Assembly (NCBI GenBank): GCA_003278255.1
Contig: QCFZ01000002.1
Span: 62,001-126,000 of the forward strand
Direction: 5' to 3'
DNA: 64,000 bases
From: Prochlorococcus sp. AG-363-O15
GTDB lineage: Bacteria; Cyanobacteriota; Cyanobacteriia; PCC-6307; Cyanobiaceae
Part shown: piece by piece, positions 1 to 10,289 of the stretch
Layout: every line of letters begins with the position of its first letter
Numbering within the stretch: the stretch's first letter is position 1
The notes under the pieces: model-generated
What the model was told of the DNA's origin: nothing
The model's database searches: none
What the model saw: only the letters and a program-made list of their open reading frames with translations
Program-made: the position numbers and the translations under genes

Positions 1-871
1 TGAGACCAGTTTGGGTTATTACACGATTTTCTAATCCTAAGCGATTAAGACTTGTATTCACTGCAATTATTCCTGCTAATCCTTCTTCAAAGGCAAGTTT
101 GGCTAAATCATCTATTTCTTGATTGTTAAGATCAGGTGCGATCTTCACAATCAGAGGAGGGCAGCCAGGCAATCTTCTGAGTCTTTCTATTAATCGCCTT
201 AATTGAGTTGTATTTTGAAGATCTCTTAATCCAGGCGTATTTGGTGAACTTACATTTATGACTACATAATCTGCTAGTGGCGCAAGTAATCGAATTGACG
301 AGGCATAATCATCTGGAGCTTGTTCTAAAGATATGATTTTTGATTTTCCAAAATTTAACCCGATTATCGCAGGTCTTTGACCTACTAGTTTTAACTTTTG
401 TCTTTCAAGAGTAAGTTTCATTATTTCCGCTCCATTATTATTGAATCCCATTCGATTTAGAGCTGCTTGTTCTTCTGCTAAGCGAAACAGTCGAGGTTTA
501 GGATTACCTTTTTGAGCATACCAAGTAACAGTCCCTAACTCTGCAAAACCAAAGCCAAAATGATGCCATATTCCTGCTGCCACACCATTCTTATCAAATC
601 CTGCAGCTAATCCCAGAGGGTTTTGAAAATGACATCCAAATAATCTTTGTTCAAGTCGATGATCTTCGATTCTTAGCTCTTTCGATAGTAATTTCAAAGC
701 TTTGGAAAACCCTGGCCAGTTTCTATAAATTGACGCTTGACCAAGACTATTCAGTGCTAATTGGGTTAATTTCTCGGCATCTGCACCCTCATCATTGGAT
801 AGTAATGGTGAGACTATACTTTTGTAGAGAACTTCAGCAGAGAGGAAATTAGGGGTGAACTTTTTAGTCAC
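1..871 (-). CDS. pyrD: Dihydroorotate dehydrogenase, class 2 (C-terminus cut by window edge)
   Basis: Oxidises dihydroorotate to orotate in pyrimidine synthesis; class 2 enzymes are membrane-associated and pass electrons to quinone. About 290 codons are present. Reading from a GTG at 871 shows the FMN-binding stretch [10 protein letters not shown], then FNNNGAE, and the substrate loop [14 protein letters not shown], whose serine is the catalytic base expected in class 2. The reading frame runs off the left edge, so the last part of the barrel is missing here. The GTG lies inside the end of rnhA (8 bp overlap), so the two are probably co-transcribed and translationally coupled. The start choice is inferred; family membership is clear. 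Confidence 0.93.
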   Translation of the reverse strand, partial: MTKKFTPNFLSAEVLYKSIVSPLLSNDEGADAEKLTQLALNSLGQASIYRNWPGFSKALKLLSKELRIEDHRLEQRLFGCHFQNPLGLAAGFDKNGVAAGIWHHFGFGFAELGTVTWYAQKGNPKPRLFRLAEEQAALNRMGFNNNGAEIMKLTLERQKLKLVGQRPAIIGLNFGKSKIISLEQAPDDYASSIRLLAPLADYVVINVSSPNTPGLRDLQNTTQLRRLIERLRRLPGCPPLIVKIAPDLNNQEIDDLAKLAFEEGLAGIIAVNTSLNRLGLENRVITQTGL

Positions 872-1652
872 AATAATTCTCCTCAATAGTGGATTCTGTA
901 TTTGTTTCTTCTCTTAATCTCCAAAGATCATTATCTAATGGTTCAATGAACCAATTCCGCCATTGCCATGTGGTCTTTTTCTCCTTTAATAATGCTATTG
1001 GTTCATCAATTAAATCGGCAAGTTCAATGAGCTTTAAACAATAACCATTTTTCGCAAAATGACTTGCTATTTCTAAACGTGAAAGCAATTTATGTAGTTT
1101 TTGTGAAGCAATTATGTTACTTAGATCTGATTCTTGTTTTGTTGTCTTTTGATCATAATTTAGATCAGAAGATGTGTTTTTGTTTTTAAGTTGTATATCT
1201 ATTCTTTTAGAAAAGCTAACGGCGATTTGATCAACTCGTTCATTATCTGGATCACCACTATGTCCTTTTACGTATTCCAGATAGACATCGTTAAGGCGGG
1301 CCTTATCTAAAGCTTTCCACAAGTCTTGATTTAAAACTGCTTTCCCTGAAGAAGTTTTCCAGTTTTTATTCTTCCAATTCACTATCCATTTATGAAGCCC
1401 ATCAATTAAATATTTGCTATCAGTTCTGATTTTGAGATTTGGCATACGAGGAAGATTTTTTAGTTTTTGATACATGACTAAAGCAGCTTTCAATTCCATT
1501 CGGTTATTCGTTGTATTTGGTTCGAATCCTCCTAACTCTTCAACAGTTCCATCTTCAAAACGCATTAGTATTCCCCACCCTCCAGGTCCAGGATTGCCAC
1601 TACAAGCTCCATCTGTCGCAGCAGCTATGACTTTAGTTGCTTGGCTTTTCAT
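864..1652 (-). CDS. rnhA: Ribonuclease HI with a C-terminal extension
   Basis: Cleaves the RNA strand of RNA-DNA hybrids (R-loops, primers). Residues 1-150 form a complete RNase HI domain: [15 protein letters not shown] near residue 13, catalytic D14, E53 (NNRMEL), D78 ([10 protein letters not shown]) and D141 (NERVDQ), with H131 in KGHSGD. Bacterial RNase HI is usually about 155 residues; this protein has about 110 more. A Lys/Ser/Asn-rich linker (about 155-180) leads to a folded-looking tail with several Trp and Leu residues. The tail is not a domain I recognise. It may be a picocyanobacterial protein- or nucleic-acid-binding module. Its 3' end overlaps the pyrD start. Confidence 0.93.
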   Translation of the reverse strand: MKSQATKVIAAATDGACSGNPGPGGWGILMRFEDGTVEELGGFEPNTTNNRMELKAALVMYQKLKNLPRMPNLKIRTDSKYLIDGLHKWIVNWKNKNWKTSSGKAVLNQDLWKALDKARLNDVYLEYVKGHSGDPDNERVDQIAVSFSKRIDIQLKNKNTSSDLNYDQKTTKQESDLSNIIASQKLHKLLSRLEIASHFAKNGYCLKLIELADLIDEPIALLKEKKTTWQWRNWFIEPLDNDLWRLREETNTESTIEENYCD

Positions 1653-1839
1653 AAGTTAATTATGGGATATATCAGTGAAGAAAGGGAGCCTGTTTTGCTA
1701 ATTCTATTTTTAGAAGCAATGCAATCTATTAATGAGTTTATTAATGAACTTGTGCAGTTCTCTTCTTTCTGAAGAGATTCAAGTGGGATAGGACAGTTCA
1801 AGGAGCGCCACTTCTAAAGGGACTTATCAAGATAGTCGC

Positions 1840-1845
1840 TATAAA
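1840..1845 (+). promoter_or_regulatory. -10 box for the Yfr2/Yfr4-type RNA
   Basis: TATAAA sits 10-14 bases before the likely start of the small RNA and in the only sizeable gap around it. No good -35 hexamer is visible, as is common in Prochlorococcus. Inferred from spacing to the downstream hairpin and terminator. Confidence 0.5.
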
Positions 1846-1852
1846 ATTGTTA

Positions 1853-1948
1853 TGTGTGAGGGGTGCGGATACTTTTTCAGGGTCGAAACTAGGAAAGACT
1901 CCTGAAATGCTTCCACCTCAAAAGCCCTGCCTTTGGCGGGGCTTTTTA
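1853..1948 (+). ncRNA. yfr4: Small RNA of the cyanobacterial Yfr2-5 family (probably Yfr4)
   Basis: The segment has all the parts of a small RNA gene: a -10 box, an internal hairpin (arms 1876-1885 and 1898-1908, one bulged base) whose 12-base loop GAAACTAGGAAA is unpaired, a possible outer helix (GAGG near 1859 with CCTC near 1917), and a strong terminator. No open reading frame with a recognisable product fits. The Yfr2-5 family of abundant cyanobacterial RNAs has this architecture with a conserved unpaired GGAAA-type loop. From memory, one Prochlorococcus member lies beside rplL, which matches this location. The 5' end is estimated from the -10 box, and the family assignment comes from recall, not a covariance search. 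Confidence 0.65.
1921..1948 (+). terminator. Terminator of the small RNA
   Basis: A perfect 9-bp GC-rich stem (1924-1932 with 1936-1944, loop TTT) is extended by A-T pairs and followed by a T run. It would also work weakly on the other strand because it is flanked by A's. Confidence 0.85.
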
Positions 1949-1976
1949 ATTGCTAGGTTTTTTGGCGAAGAAAATA

Positions 1977-2002
1977 GCCGGCCTGCTTATGCAGGCCGGC
2001 TA
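1977..2002 (-). terminator. Terminator of the secE-rplL operon
   Basis: A perfect 11-bp stem, AGCCGGCCTGC paired with its complement around a 4-base loop, lies 50 bases past the rplL stop. On the minus strand it is followed by ATTTTC. It separates the ribosomal operon from the oppositely transcribed small RNA. Confidence 0.85.
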
Positions 2003-2052
2003 AAGATGAAATTATTCCTAAACGAGAATTAAGCTCTAGATAGGCAGCCAAA

Positions 2053-2448
2053 TCATTTAAGACTTACTTTGCCACCAGCTTCTTCTATTGCCTTTTTAAG
2101 TGCTTCTGCATCATCTTTGCTGATGCCTTCTTTGATCGTTTTGGGAGCTGCCTCAACCATTGCTTTTGCATCTCCTAGCCCAAGGCCTGTGGCTTCTCTA
2201 ACTGCTTTAAGAACTTTGATTTTGGCAGAAGCTTCAAAACTGTCTAGAACTACATCAAATTCTGTTTTTTCTTCGGCAGGTTCACCCCCGCCACCTCCAG
2301 CGGCAGCTCCTGGAGCAGCCATTACAACGCCAGCAGAAGCAGCAGCGGAAACACCAAATGCTTCTTCTATTTGCTTGACTAGCTCGGAGGCTTCAAGAAG
2401 AGAGAGGCTTTTTAGTGAATCCAGAATTTCGTCGGTTTTTGCAGACAT
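2053..2448 (-). CDS. rplL: 50S ribosomal protein L7/L12
   Basis: Forms the flexible stalk dimers that recruit translation GTPases. At 131 residues it has the usual layout: an N-terminal dimerisation helix region (1-35), an Ala/Gly-rich hinge (about 36-60), and a C-terminal domain from FDVVLDSF with the signature [24 protein letters not shown] and [24 protein letters not shown]. It is the last gene of the secE-nusG-rplK-rplA-rplJ-rplL operon, 50 bp after rplJ, and is followed by the 1977-2002 terminator. The glycine/alanine runs are normal for the hinge. Confidence 0.98.
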   Translation of the reverse strand: MSAKTDEILDSLKSLSLLEASELVKQIEEAFGVSAAASAGVVMAAPGAAAGGGGGEPAEEKTEFDVVLDSFEASAKIKVLKAVREATGLGLGDAKAMVEAAPKTIKEGISKDDAEALKKAIEEAGGKVSLK

Positions 2449-2498
2449 GATTGGAATTCAGCAAATAAATGAGGGAGAAAAAGAAGATTCGAAGAGGG

Positions 2499-3026
2499 TC
2501 AGCTGTCGCCACTTTCGGCGTGTTGTTTCAGGGATCTTGCTAGGCCAGAAGGGACTTCGTTGATTCCTACAGCAACCTTTGTGGCAATCGCATTTACTGC
2601 ACCAGCAATTTGTGCGATAAGGACTTCCTTACTAGGAAGACTTGCAATTGCTTTGATCTCATCTTGGGTAAGAAGTTTTCCTTCAAAAAGACCTCCCTTT
2701 GTTTGGGATTTTTTAATTTCTTTTTGAAATGTTTGTACTGCCTTAACGGCACTACCAACATCACCTTTAATCAGAACAAACGCGTTGGTTCCTGAAAGTA
2801 AGGAATCAAGATTTGACCAGGCATCATTTCCATCAATTGCTAGTCGCATCAAGGTGTTTTTAGTAACCTTGCAAATGCCATTGCTGGACTGAAGGCGAGT
2901 CCGCAAGTCAGACATTTCTTTGATAGATAAGCCCTGGAAGTCCAGGACTAATGCCATTTCAGCTTCACCGAGCAGCTCTTTTAGCTCTTCGACGATCTGT
3001 TTTTTGCTCTCCAGCGTGCGGCCCAT
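2499..3026 (-). CDS. rplJ: 50S ribosomal protein L10
   Basis: Anchors the L7/L12 dimers to the large subunit. The 175 residues start [15 protein letters not shown] and keep the family blocks [20 protein letters not shown] and [12 protein letters not shown], with a C-terminal helix region ([25 protein letters not shown]) for binding L12 dimers. It is preceded by a 234-base gap after rplA that most likely carries the autogenous L10 leader, and it is followed closely by rplL. Confidence 0.98.
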   Translation of the reverse strand: MGRTLESKKQIVEELKELLGEAEMALVLDFQGLSIKEMSDLRTRLQSSNGICKVTKNTLMRLAIDGNDAWSNLDSLLSGTNAFVLIKGDVGSAVKAVQTFQKEIKKSQTKGGLFEGKLLTQDEIKAIASLPSKEVLIAQIAGAVNAIATKVAVGINEVPSGLARSLKQHAESGDS

Positions 3027-3260
3027 AGTAATTGGATCGAATCGGGGGAAGAAGCGGGACAGGCAGCCGTATTACTCCAAAAGGAGACGAGGCCGCATAC
3101 CGATCGGATCCAAAATGGAAATCGTATTTGCGTATGCCTCGGTAGGAATTAAACAAAGCCTTTACTGCAAAACAGATAAAAGGTTTAGTCACCTACTGTC
3201 TATGGCGGGGCGCATGCCCTTGAAGGTTTTCACCAAGTTATAAACATACAGCAACGAGGT
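3027..3260 (-). promoter_or_regulatory. Probable ribosomal protein L10 leader in the rplA-rplJ gap
   Basis: This is the longest untranslated stretch inside the ribosomal operon. It lies directly upstream of rplJ, the position where L10(L12)4-binding leader RNAs repress rplJL in bacteria. The half nearest rplJ (about 3030-3120) is GC-rich with several short inverted repeats (for example GATCGG/CCGATC-type words), unlike a neutral spacer in this genome. A short open frame here lacks any family resemblance and is probably chance. The call rests on position and composition; I could not fold or align the RNA. Confidence 0.5.
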
Positions 3261-3968
3261 TCATCCATCTTCTTGGATGTCTTGCAAGGCATTTATATCA
3301 ACTTCCACGGAAGGTCCCATTGTTGATGTTAAGTAAAGACTTTTCCAATAACGACCTTTTGCACCACTTGGTTTGTTCCGATCAATTGTTTGTTGCAAGG
3401 TTTTTAGATTTTCTAGCAATGCCTGTGCTGAAAAACTAGCTTTGCCAAAGCGGACATGGACGATACCTGCTCTATCAGCACGGAATTCTAATTTTCCTGC
3501 TTTAAATTCTTTAATTGCACCAATTAGATCTGTGGTAACAGTGCCTGCTTTGGGGTTAGGCATTAGTCCACGTGGACCAAGAACTCTCCCAAGTTTGGCC
3601 ACTTTTGGCATCATGTCTGGGGTTGCTATCAATAGATCGAAATTCATCTCCCCTTTTTGAATAGTGTCAACCAAGTCATCATCTCCAGCGAGTTCTGCGC
3701 CAGCAGACTTGGCTTCTGCGACTTTTTCCCCCCTAGCTATCACAGCAATTCGAACACTTTGTCCAGTACCTTGAGGAAGGGTGACTGTTGTTCTTAATTG
3801 TTGGTCTGTGTATTTGGGATCAATTCCTAAACGTGCATGTGCTTCTATCGTTTCATCAAATTTTGCATTTGCGTTTTCTTTTACTAGCTCTATGGCCTCA
3901 AGAGGAGCATAAAGTTTATCTTCAACTTTTGAGACAAGCTTGGATATTCGTTTTGAGAGTTTTGGCAT
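3261..3968 (-). CDS. rplA: 50S ribosomal protein L1
   Basis: Forms the L1 stalk that helps release deacylated tRNA, and represses its own operon by binding the rplK leader. At 235 residues it has the family's usual length and blocks: [45 protein letters not shown], the central [19 protein letters not shown], and the C-terminal [10 protein letters not shown]. Starts at ATG 3968, 88 bp after the rplK stop, in the same operon. Confidence 0.98.
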   Translation of the reverse strand: MPKLSKRISKLVSKVEDKLYAPLEAIELVKENANAKFDETIEAHARLGIDPKYTDQQLRTTVTLPQGTGQSVRIAVIARGEKVAEAKSAGAELAGDDDLVDTIQKGEMNFDLLIATPDMMPKVAKLGRVLGPRGLMPNPKAGTVTTDLIGAIKEFKAGKLEFRADRAGIVHVRFGKASFSAQALLENLKTLQQTIDRNKPSGAKGRYWKSLYLTSTMGPSVEVDINALQDIQEDG

Positions 3969-4056
3969 GGTGAAAAATGGGGTGATATCGACAAGATTTG
4001 TCTCCCCCGGATAAGGGTTTTAAGAGTTGGTTTGAGAAGAAAACTCAAAGTGAGAT

Positions 4057-4482
4057 TTATTCGTTGATGGAAACTCCCATATTTCTGGCAGTACCCTCAA
4101 TGACACGCATTGCAGATTCAACGCTTGAGCAGTTGAGATCTGGCAATTTTGTCTTAGCGATTTCTTCAAGTTGAGCACGACTAATCGTACCGGCTTGCCC
4201 TTTTGCTGATTCTCCTGAACCTTTATTGATACCTGCTGCTTTTGTAATTAACACTGAAGCAGGTGGTGTCTTGGTAATAAAAGTAAAACTTCGATCTTCA
4301 AAGACCGAAATTTCTACTGGAATTACGAATCCGGCCTTGTCCTGCGTTCTAGCGTTGTATTCCTTGCAGAACGCCATAATGTTGACTCCATGTTGACCTA
4401 AGGCAGGACCAACAGGTGGAGCGGGATTTGCTTTGCCGGCTTGGAGAGCCAGTTTGATCACAGCTACTACTTTCTTAGCCAT
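4057..4482 (-). CDS. rplK: 50S ribosomal protein L11
   Basis: Part of the GTPase-associated centre with the thiostrepton loop of 23S rRNA. All of the family's 141 residues are present, with the signatures [31 protein letters not shown], the proline-rich KTPPASVL and the C-terminal [10 protein letters not shown]. The ATG at 4482 is preceded by a GC-rich leader that probably carries the L1 repressor site. Downstream is rplA. Confidence 0.98.
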   Translation of the reverse strand: MAKKVVAVIKLALQAGKANPAPPVGPALGQHGVNIMAFCKEYNARTQDKAGFVIPVEISVFEDRSFTFITKTPPASVLITKAAGINKGSGESAKGQAGTISRAQLEEIAKTKLPDLNCSSVESAMRVIEGTARNMGVSINE

Positions 4483-4592
4483 CGGCGAGTGAAATTGGAC
4501 GATTGCGGATCACCTGGCTCTAGAGACAGGTGCGGCGAGGATGCCAACTTACCTCTGAGGCCGCCCTCCGCATTGAGACGGCCGCCGCTTAT
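4483..4592 (-). promoter_or_regulatory. Structured rplK (L11) leader, likely L1 autoregulation site
   Basis: The 110 bases between nusG and rplK are about 60% GC in an AT-rich genome and contain clear inverted repeats. The best is CACCTG...CAGGTG at 4511-4532 with an inner CTC/GAG, and there are further GGCGGCC/GGCCGCC-type words at about 4559-4588. In many bacteria ribosomal protein L1 represses the L11 operon by binding a 23S-like element at this position. The structure is seen; the L1 role is inferred from family knowledge. Confidence 0.55.
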
Positions 4593-5264
4593 TCAGTTCT
4601 GTTTGTTGATCTGAGAAAACTCCAGTTCAACCGGAGTTTCTCTACCAAAGATAGAAAGAAGTGCTTTTAATTTGTTTCTTTCTCCTGAAACCTCAATAAC
4701 TTCTCCTTGGAAATCTTTAAAAGGACCGGATGTAACAATAATTTGGTCACCTTCTGCTAAATCAAGCTTTACAACTGTTTTCTTCTCAGCTGCACGCTTA
4801 AAGATTCGATCTACTTCTTGCCTGCTCAGAGGTCTTGGCTTTATATGACCTCTAGATTTGCCAGTTGCACGACGATCTTCCGCACCAACAAAGTTGATAA
4901 CGTTTGGGGTGCTTCTAACAGCCATCATTGTGTCTTCATCAAGAACCATTCTGACTAAGACATACCCAGGGAAAACTTTTTCTTCAGTTGACTGTCTACT
5001 CCCATCTTTTTTTAATTTCACTGCAGGAGTTTGAGGGATTTCAATTTCAAGGATTCGATTGCTTACCCCAAGAGTTACAGCTCTTTGCTCAAGGGTTGCC
5101 TTTACTTTCTTTTCACAACTTGAAGCGACTTGAACGGCATACCAGCGTGAAATTGTTGTTTTAGCTACAGAGGCTTGGGGTTTAGTGGCTTCTTCTCCAT
5201 CCTTTGAGGTGGGTAGATCAAGCGCCTGGGATGGCGGTGGGGGAGTGGTATCGAGCTCTGTCAC
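4593..5264 (-). CDS. nusG: Transcription termination/antitermination factor NusG
   Basis: Binds RNA polymerase and links transcription to Rho and ribosomal protein S10. From SRWYAVQVASSCEKKVK onward it has the NGN domain, with KVFPGYVLVRM and VRSTPNVINFVG. The C-terminal KOW domain starts at LAEGDQIIVTSGPFKDFQGEV. I chose the GTG at 5264 (223 residues). An in-frame ATG at 5348 would add 28 residues, but it lies inside the end of secE and would add residues unlike NusG. The acidic, proline-rich N-terminal tail before the NGN domain is usual in picocyanobacteria. It follows secE in the operon. Confidence 0.95.
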   Translation of the reverse strand: MTELDTTPPPPSQALDLPTSKDGEEATKPQASVAKTTISRWYAVQVASSCEKKVKATLEQRAVTLGVSNRILEIEIPQTPAVKLKKDGSRQSTEEKVFPGYVLVRMVLDEDTMMAVRSTPNVINFVGAEDRRATGKSRGHIKPRPLSRQEVDRIFKRAAEKKTVVKLDLAEGDQIIVTSGPFKDFQGEVIEVSGERNKLKALLSIFGRETPVELEFSQINKQN

Positions 5265-5316
5265 TGGTTTTAAAAGAATGAAAGGTTTGGCTAGAAGATG
5301 GCTTACAGAATATGTT

Positions 5317-5562
5317 TTAGCGGAACACTTGAGATGCACCCCAGCCATAAAAACGACTTACAGCAGCAATGCATGCTGCTGAAAGTGTGACCATAAGGAT
5401 TACTGCAATGGATTCACTGAATAGTTGTTGGCGACTAGGCCATACAACCAACTTCAATTCCTCAATGGTTGCTCCAAGAAAGCCACTTTGCTTCGTTTGT
5501 TGTGATTCCTCTTGGGTTTCATCACTGGGTTCTATTGACTCTTGGGAGGTGGGACTGGTCAC
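5317..5562 (-). CDS. secE: Preprotein translocase subunit SecE
   Basis: Small clamp subunit of the SecYEG channel. About 81 residues: a polar N-terminus rich in Ser, Glu and Gln, an amphipathic segment GATIEELKLVVWPSRQQLFSES with the conserved VVWPSR block, and one membrane helix (IAVILMVTLSAACIAAVS). I took the GTG at 5562; a TTG three codons earlier is also possible. It is the first gene of the nusG-ribosomal operon, and the gap to nusG is 52 bp. Confidence 0.95.
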   Translation of the reverse strand: MTSPTSQESIEPSDETQEESQQTKQSGFLGATIEELKLVVWPSRQQLFSESIAVILMVTLSAACIAAVSRFYGWGASQVFR

Positions 5563-5634
5563 GGATAGCAAGCTTTAAGAAGTAGTTTCTAGAAAAATAT
5601 GATCAAAGTGACATTTTAACGGATTACTCATCAA

Positions 5635-8418
5635 TTAGTTCTCTGGAATAAATAATAGTTCTTTTGATCCTTCTGACTCAGGTTGAACTCGTACCACATT
5701 GAAATTCTTGAAGTCTTCTTCTAATAGTTGTGTGGCGAGAGGGTTTTCTAGTTTCCGTCTAAGAATACGTCGTAAAGGTCTTGCTCCATATTCTGGCTCA
5801 TACCCTTCTAAGGCCAGTAAATTAATTGTTTCTTTGGTTACTCGTAATTCCAAGCCTTGTTCTGCAAGAAGGTTTGATAAATCTGTGATTTGAAGTTTAA
5901 CGATTTTCTGCAAGTCTTCTGATCGTAGTGGCCTAAATTTAATAACTTCATCTATTCTATTTAGAAATTCAGGGCGAAAATGTTTGCTTAAAGCCTCATC
6001 AATCTCTTTCTGTAGGCTTTCACTATTGTAGAATATATCTTGACTTTCACTATTTATTTGCTTTACCTCTTCTAAAATTGCACGACTTGCTAAATTACTA
6101 GTCATAACAACAACTGTATGGCGGAAATCAACTGTTCTACCTTGTGAATCTGTAAGTCTTCCTTCATCTAAGACTTGCAAAAGTAAGTTGAATACATCTG
6201 GATGCGCTTTTTCAACTTCGTCTAGCAATAGAACTGCGTAAGGTCTTCTCCTAACGGCTTCAGTTAGTTGTCCACCCTCTTCATAACCTACATATCCGGG
6301 AGGTGCTCCAATTAATCGCGCTACAGCATTTCTTTCCATAAACTCACTCATATCTAGTCTTACCAAAGCTTCTTCTTCGTCAAACAAACAAGAAGCAAGA
6401 GTTTTTGCTAATTCTGTTTTACCTACACCAGTAGGGCCAAGAAATAGAAAAGACCCTACTGGCCTCTTAGGGTCTTTCATGCCTGCTCTTGCTCGGCGAA
6501 TTGCTGCAGCAACTGCTTGTACTGCTTCGATTTGCCCTACAACTTTATTACTTAAATCATTTTCTAAATTTAAAAGTTTTTGTCGCTCACTAGCTATCAC
6601 TTTTTGCATTGGTATGCCTGTCCAACGAGCCACAACATCAGCGATATCTTCAGCTTCTACTTGATCTCGGATAAGAGACGTTCCTGATTCTTGAGATGAA
6701 TTGAGAAAATCTTCTATTTCGAGCTTTCTTTTTTGCAATGAATGCAATTCATCGTATTGAAGGCGGGCAGCTTCTTCAAGGTTGCCAATGTTTTCAGCTT
6801 CTTCAATTTTCATTAAAATAATTTCTTCTTTTTGACTTAATTGATTGATCTTTTTAAGTTGAGATTTTTGTATATGCCAGCGCTCTTGAAGAGATGAAAG
6901 ATCCTGAGATATTTTGATTCGCGATTCTTCTAACAGAGAAAGATCTTCCTCAGATTTTTCATTTGATTCTATTAGTGATAATTCTACTTTTTTAAGTTCA
7001 GCTTCTGTCTCTTCAATTATTTGAGGCTTTGAAGTGGATTCCAGTTTGAGTTGAGCAGCAGCTTCATCAATTAAATCAATTGCTTTGTCAGGTAGGCATC
7101 TATCACTGATATATCTATCTGCTAATTGATTAGCTGCGTTTAGTGCGGAGTCTTTAATTGTTACTCCATGATGAAGTTCATAACGTTCTTTAAGGCCTCT
7201 TAAAATTTCCAGACTCAAATCTAGATTGGGTTCTTTTATTAATACTTGCTGAAACCGTCTACTTAAAGCTTGATCTTTTTCAACTGTGCGTCGGTAATTC
7301 TCAGGGGTTGTTGCACCAATACAGCGTAAATCGCCACTTGCAAGAACTGGCTTTAGAAGATTACCTGCATCTACATTCGATCGCTCAGTGCTGACAACTG
7401 TATGTAATTCATCGATAAAAAGAACAACTCCTGTATCGGAACTGCCTATTTCTGTGAGTACTGATCTAAACCTTTCTTCGAATTGTCCACGGAATTTAGC
7501 TCCTGCTATTAATGCTCCTAGATCTAGGGAAATTAATCTTAGGTCTTTTAGTGTTTCAGGAACTTCACCATCAATAATGCGTTGTGCTAACAGTTCCACA
7601 ATGACTGTTTTCCCTACACCTGGGGCACCTATAAGTACAGGGTTATTTTTACCTCTTCGAGAAAGTACTTTTATAAGTTGACGTATTTCAGGCTCCCTAC
7701 CTATTACAGGATCTAATTCTCCCTTCTTTGCAGCTGCAGTTAAATCCCTTCCATAAGCTTCTAAAGCTTTGGCCTCTTTTTGAAGTGTTAAAGATGTTGG
7801 TGTATTTATGCCATTAGACTCCAAATCGTTCACTTCCTCAATGATTTCATCGCTTTTTAATGCTATTTTGCTGTTCACTTTTTCATCTCTTATACTATTA
7901 GGAGAAAGATTATTTCCTTGATTTGTTGTGCTTCGTTCATCCTTAATTCTTGGAATTTGTCTAAGCTCTGCTTCTAGGCGCTCACTGGGCAAGCCAAAAA
8001 ATTCAAATAATTCTGCGCCTATTCTCTTGTCTTTGCCTATTGCGATTAGTAGGTGTGAGATTTCAATCAGATGGGAACCCCAACGGATTCTAGAATGATT
8101 TGCGTTTTCAAGTAGTCTTTCAAGGTCTTCTCCAATAAATAATTCTTCCCCACGAGAAATAGGCTGTTCAGCGAGAAAACCTTCTAGCTTGTCAAGGAAT
8201 CCTGAATGATTAATTGGAAGCGTTTCGATAATTTTTTTGTAACTTCGGTCAGTAAATAGAACATGAATTAAATGCTCCACATCTAAAACACCATGTCGCC
8301 ATCGTTGAGCAATATCTTGACTGTTCAGTAAAAGGTTCCATGAGTTATCACTGAATAGATCAGGATCTGAAGTTAAACTCCCATTCATGTCAAGTTGTTG
8401 ATCTGTTTTTGGCGGCAT
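5635..8418 (-). CDS. clpB2: ClpB-family ATP-dependent disaggregase (ClpB2 type)
   Basis: Hexameric AAA+ protein that threads aggregated proteins through its pore. Order of domains: an N-terminal Clp repeat domain (about 25-155), a variable linker, AAA-1 with Walker A GAPGVGKT near residue 263 and LFIDELHTVV, a coiled-coil middle domain (about 470-570), AAA-2 with Walker A GPTGVGKT near 660 and VLLLDEVEKAH, and the D2-small domain (EYGARPLRRILRR). At 927 residues it is longer than typical ClpB (about 860-870). The extra length lies mainly at the N-terminus and the linker. The divergent N-domain suggests the second cyanobacterial paralogue rather than the heat-induced ClpB1; that split is my inference. 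It follows gloA by 5 bp. Confidence 0.9.
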   Translation of the reverse strand: MPPKTDQQLDMNGSLTSDPDLFSDNSWNLLLNSQDIAQRWRHGVLDVEHLIHVLFTDRSYKKIIETLPINHSGFLDKLEGFLAEQPISRGEELFIGEDLERLLENANHSRIRWGSHLIEISHLLIAIGKDKRIGAELFEFFGLPSERLEAELRQIPRIKDERSTTNQGNNLSPNSIRDEKVNSKIALKSDEIIEEVNDLESNGINTPTSLTLQKEAKALEAYGRDLTAAAKKGELDPVIGREPEIRQLIKVLSRRGKNNPVLIGAPGVGKTVIVELLAQRIIDGEVPETLKDLRLISLDLGALIAGAKFRGQFEERFRSVLTEIGSSDTGVVLFIDELHTVVSTERSNVDAGNLLKPVLASGDLRCIGATTPENYRRTVEKDQALSRRFQQVLIKEPNLDLSLEILRGLKERYELHHGVTIKDSALNAANQLADRYISDRCLPDKAIDLIDEAAAQLKLESTSKPQIIEETEAELKKVELSLIESNEKSEEDLSLLEESRIKISQDLSSLQERWHIQKSQLKKINQLSQKEEIILMKIEEAENIGNLEEAARLQYDELHSLQKRKLEIEDFLNSSQESGTSLIRDQVEAEDIADVVARWTGIPMQKVIASERQKLLNLENDLSNKVVGQIEAVQAVAAAIRRARAGMKDPKRPVGSFLFLGPTGVGKTELAKTLASCLFDEEEALVRLDMSEFMERNAVARLIGAPPGYVGYEEGGQLTEAVRRRPYAVLLLDEVEKAHPDVFNLLLQVLDEGRLTDSQGRTVDFRHTVVVMTSNLASRAILEEVKQINSESQDIFYNSESLQKEIDEALSKHFRPEFLNRIDEVIKFRPLRSEDLQKIVKLQITDLSNLLAEQGLELRVTKETINLLALEGYEPEYGARPLRRILRRKLENPLATQLLEEDFKNFNVVRVQPESEGSKELLFIPEN

Positions 8419-8423
8419 AAGTT

Positions 8424-8825
8424 TTAGGCTTTGTTTTTACCTTTGGTCATTTCAATTAGTTCTATTTTGTAACCATCGGGATCTTCGATAAAAGCAATAA
8501 CTGTTTTCCCGTGTTTCATAGGGCCAGGCTTTCTAACCACTTGACCACCATTCTTTTCAATGTCATTACAAGTTGCATAAATATCTTCCACTCCTAAGGC
8601 GATATGTCCGTATCCATCTCCAATTTCATAGACATTTTGATCCCAATTATGTGTCAGTTCTAGGACTGCAGTCTCACTCTCTAAGCCATAACCGACAAAT
8701 GCAAGGGTGAAACGCCCTGTTGGATATTCTTTTCGTCGCAAAAGCGTCATGCCTAGTACGTCGATATAAAACTCAATTGATCTTTCTAGATCTCCTACTC
8801 TCAGCATCGTGTGCAGAATGCGCAT
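8424..8825 (-). CDS. gloA: Glyoxalase I (lactoylglutathione lyase)
   Basis: Converts the hemithioacetal of methylglyoxal and glutathione to S-lactoylglutathione. The 133-residue protein from ATG 8825 starts [31 protein letters not shown], the standard GloA N-terminus. It carries the metal ligands of the family: H5, E56-type in AVLELTHN, H in GYGHIALGV, and E in YKIELIE. An ATG 29 codons upstream would add a tail not found in the family. Five bases separate it from clpB2. Divergent from eno. Confidence 0.93.
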   Translation of the reverse strand: MRILHTMLRVGDLERSIEFYIDVLGMTLLRRKEYPTGRFTLAFVGYGLESETAVLELTHNWDQNVYEIGDGYGHIALGVEDIYATCNDIEKNGGQVVRKPGPMKHGKTVIAFIEDPDGYKIELIEMTKGKNKA

Positions 8826-8900
8826 CTTCACTGAATCCTTAGGACTCCCATATAACTGCATTTTGGGTAAAGATGGCATTTTTCTTAGCTTTAGAAATAG

Positions 8901-10268
<1,368 letters not shown>

Positions 10269-10289
10269 ATAAGCTATACGAAAGCAGAT

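Noticed and set aside
2069-2563. Long plus-strand frame opposite rplL
   Set aside because: It is an antisense shadow of the Ala/Gly-rich rplL/rplJ region; composition is unlike a protein and the minus-strand genes are certain.
2965-3192. 75-codon minus-strand frame in the rplA-rplJ gap
   Set aside because: It overlaps the rplJ start and lacks any family resemblance; the gap is better explained as the L10 leader.
5265-5348. Upstream ATG extension of NusG
   Set aside because: It lies in the end of secE and would add 28 residues not seen in NusG; GTG 5264 gives a normal protein.
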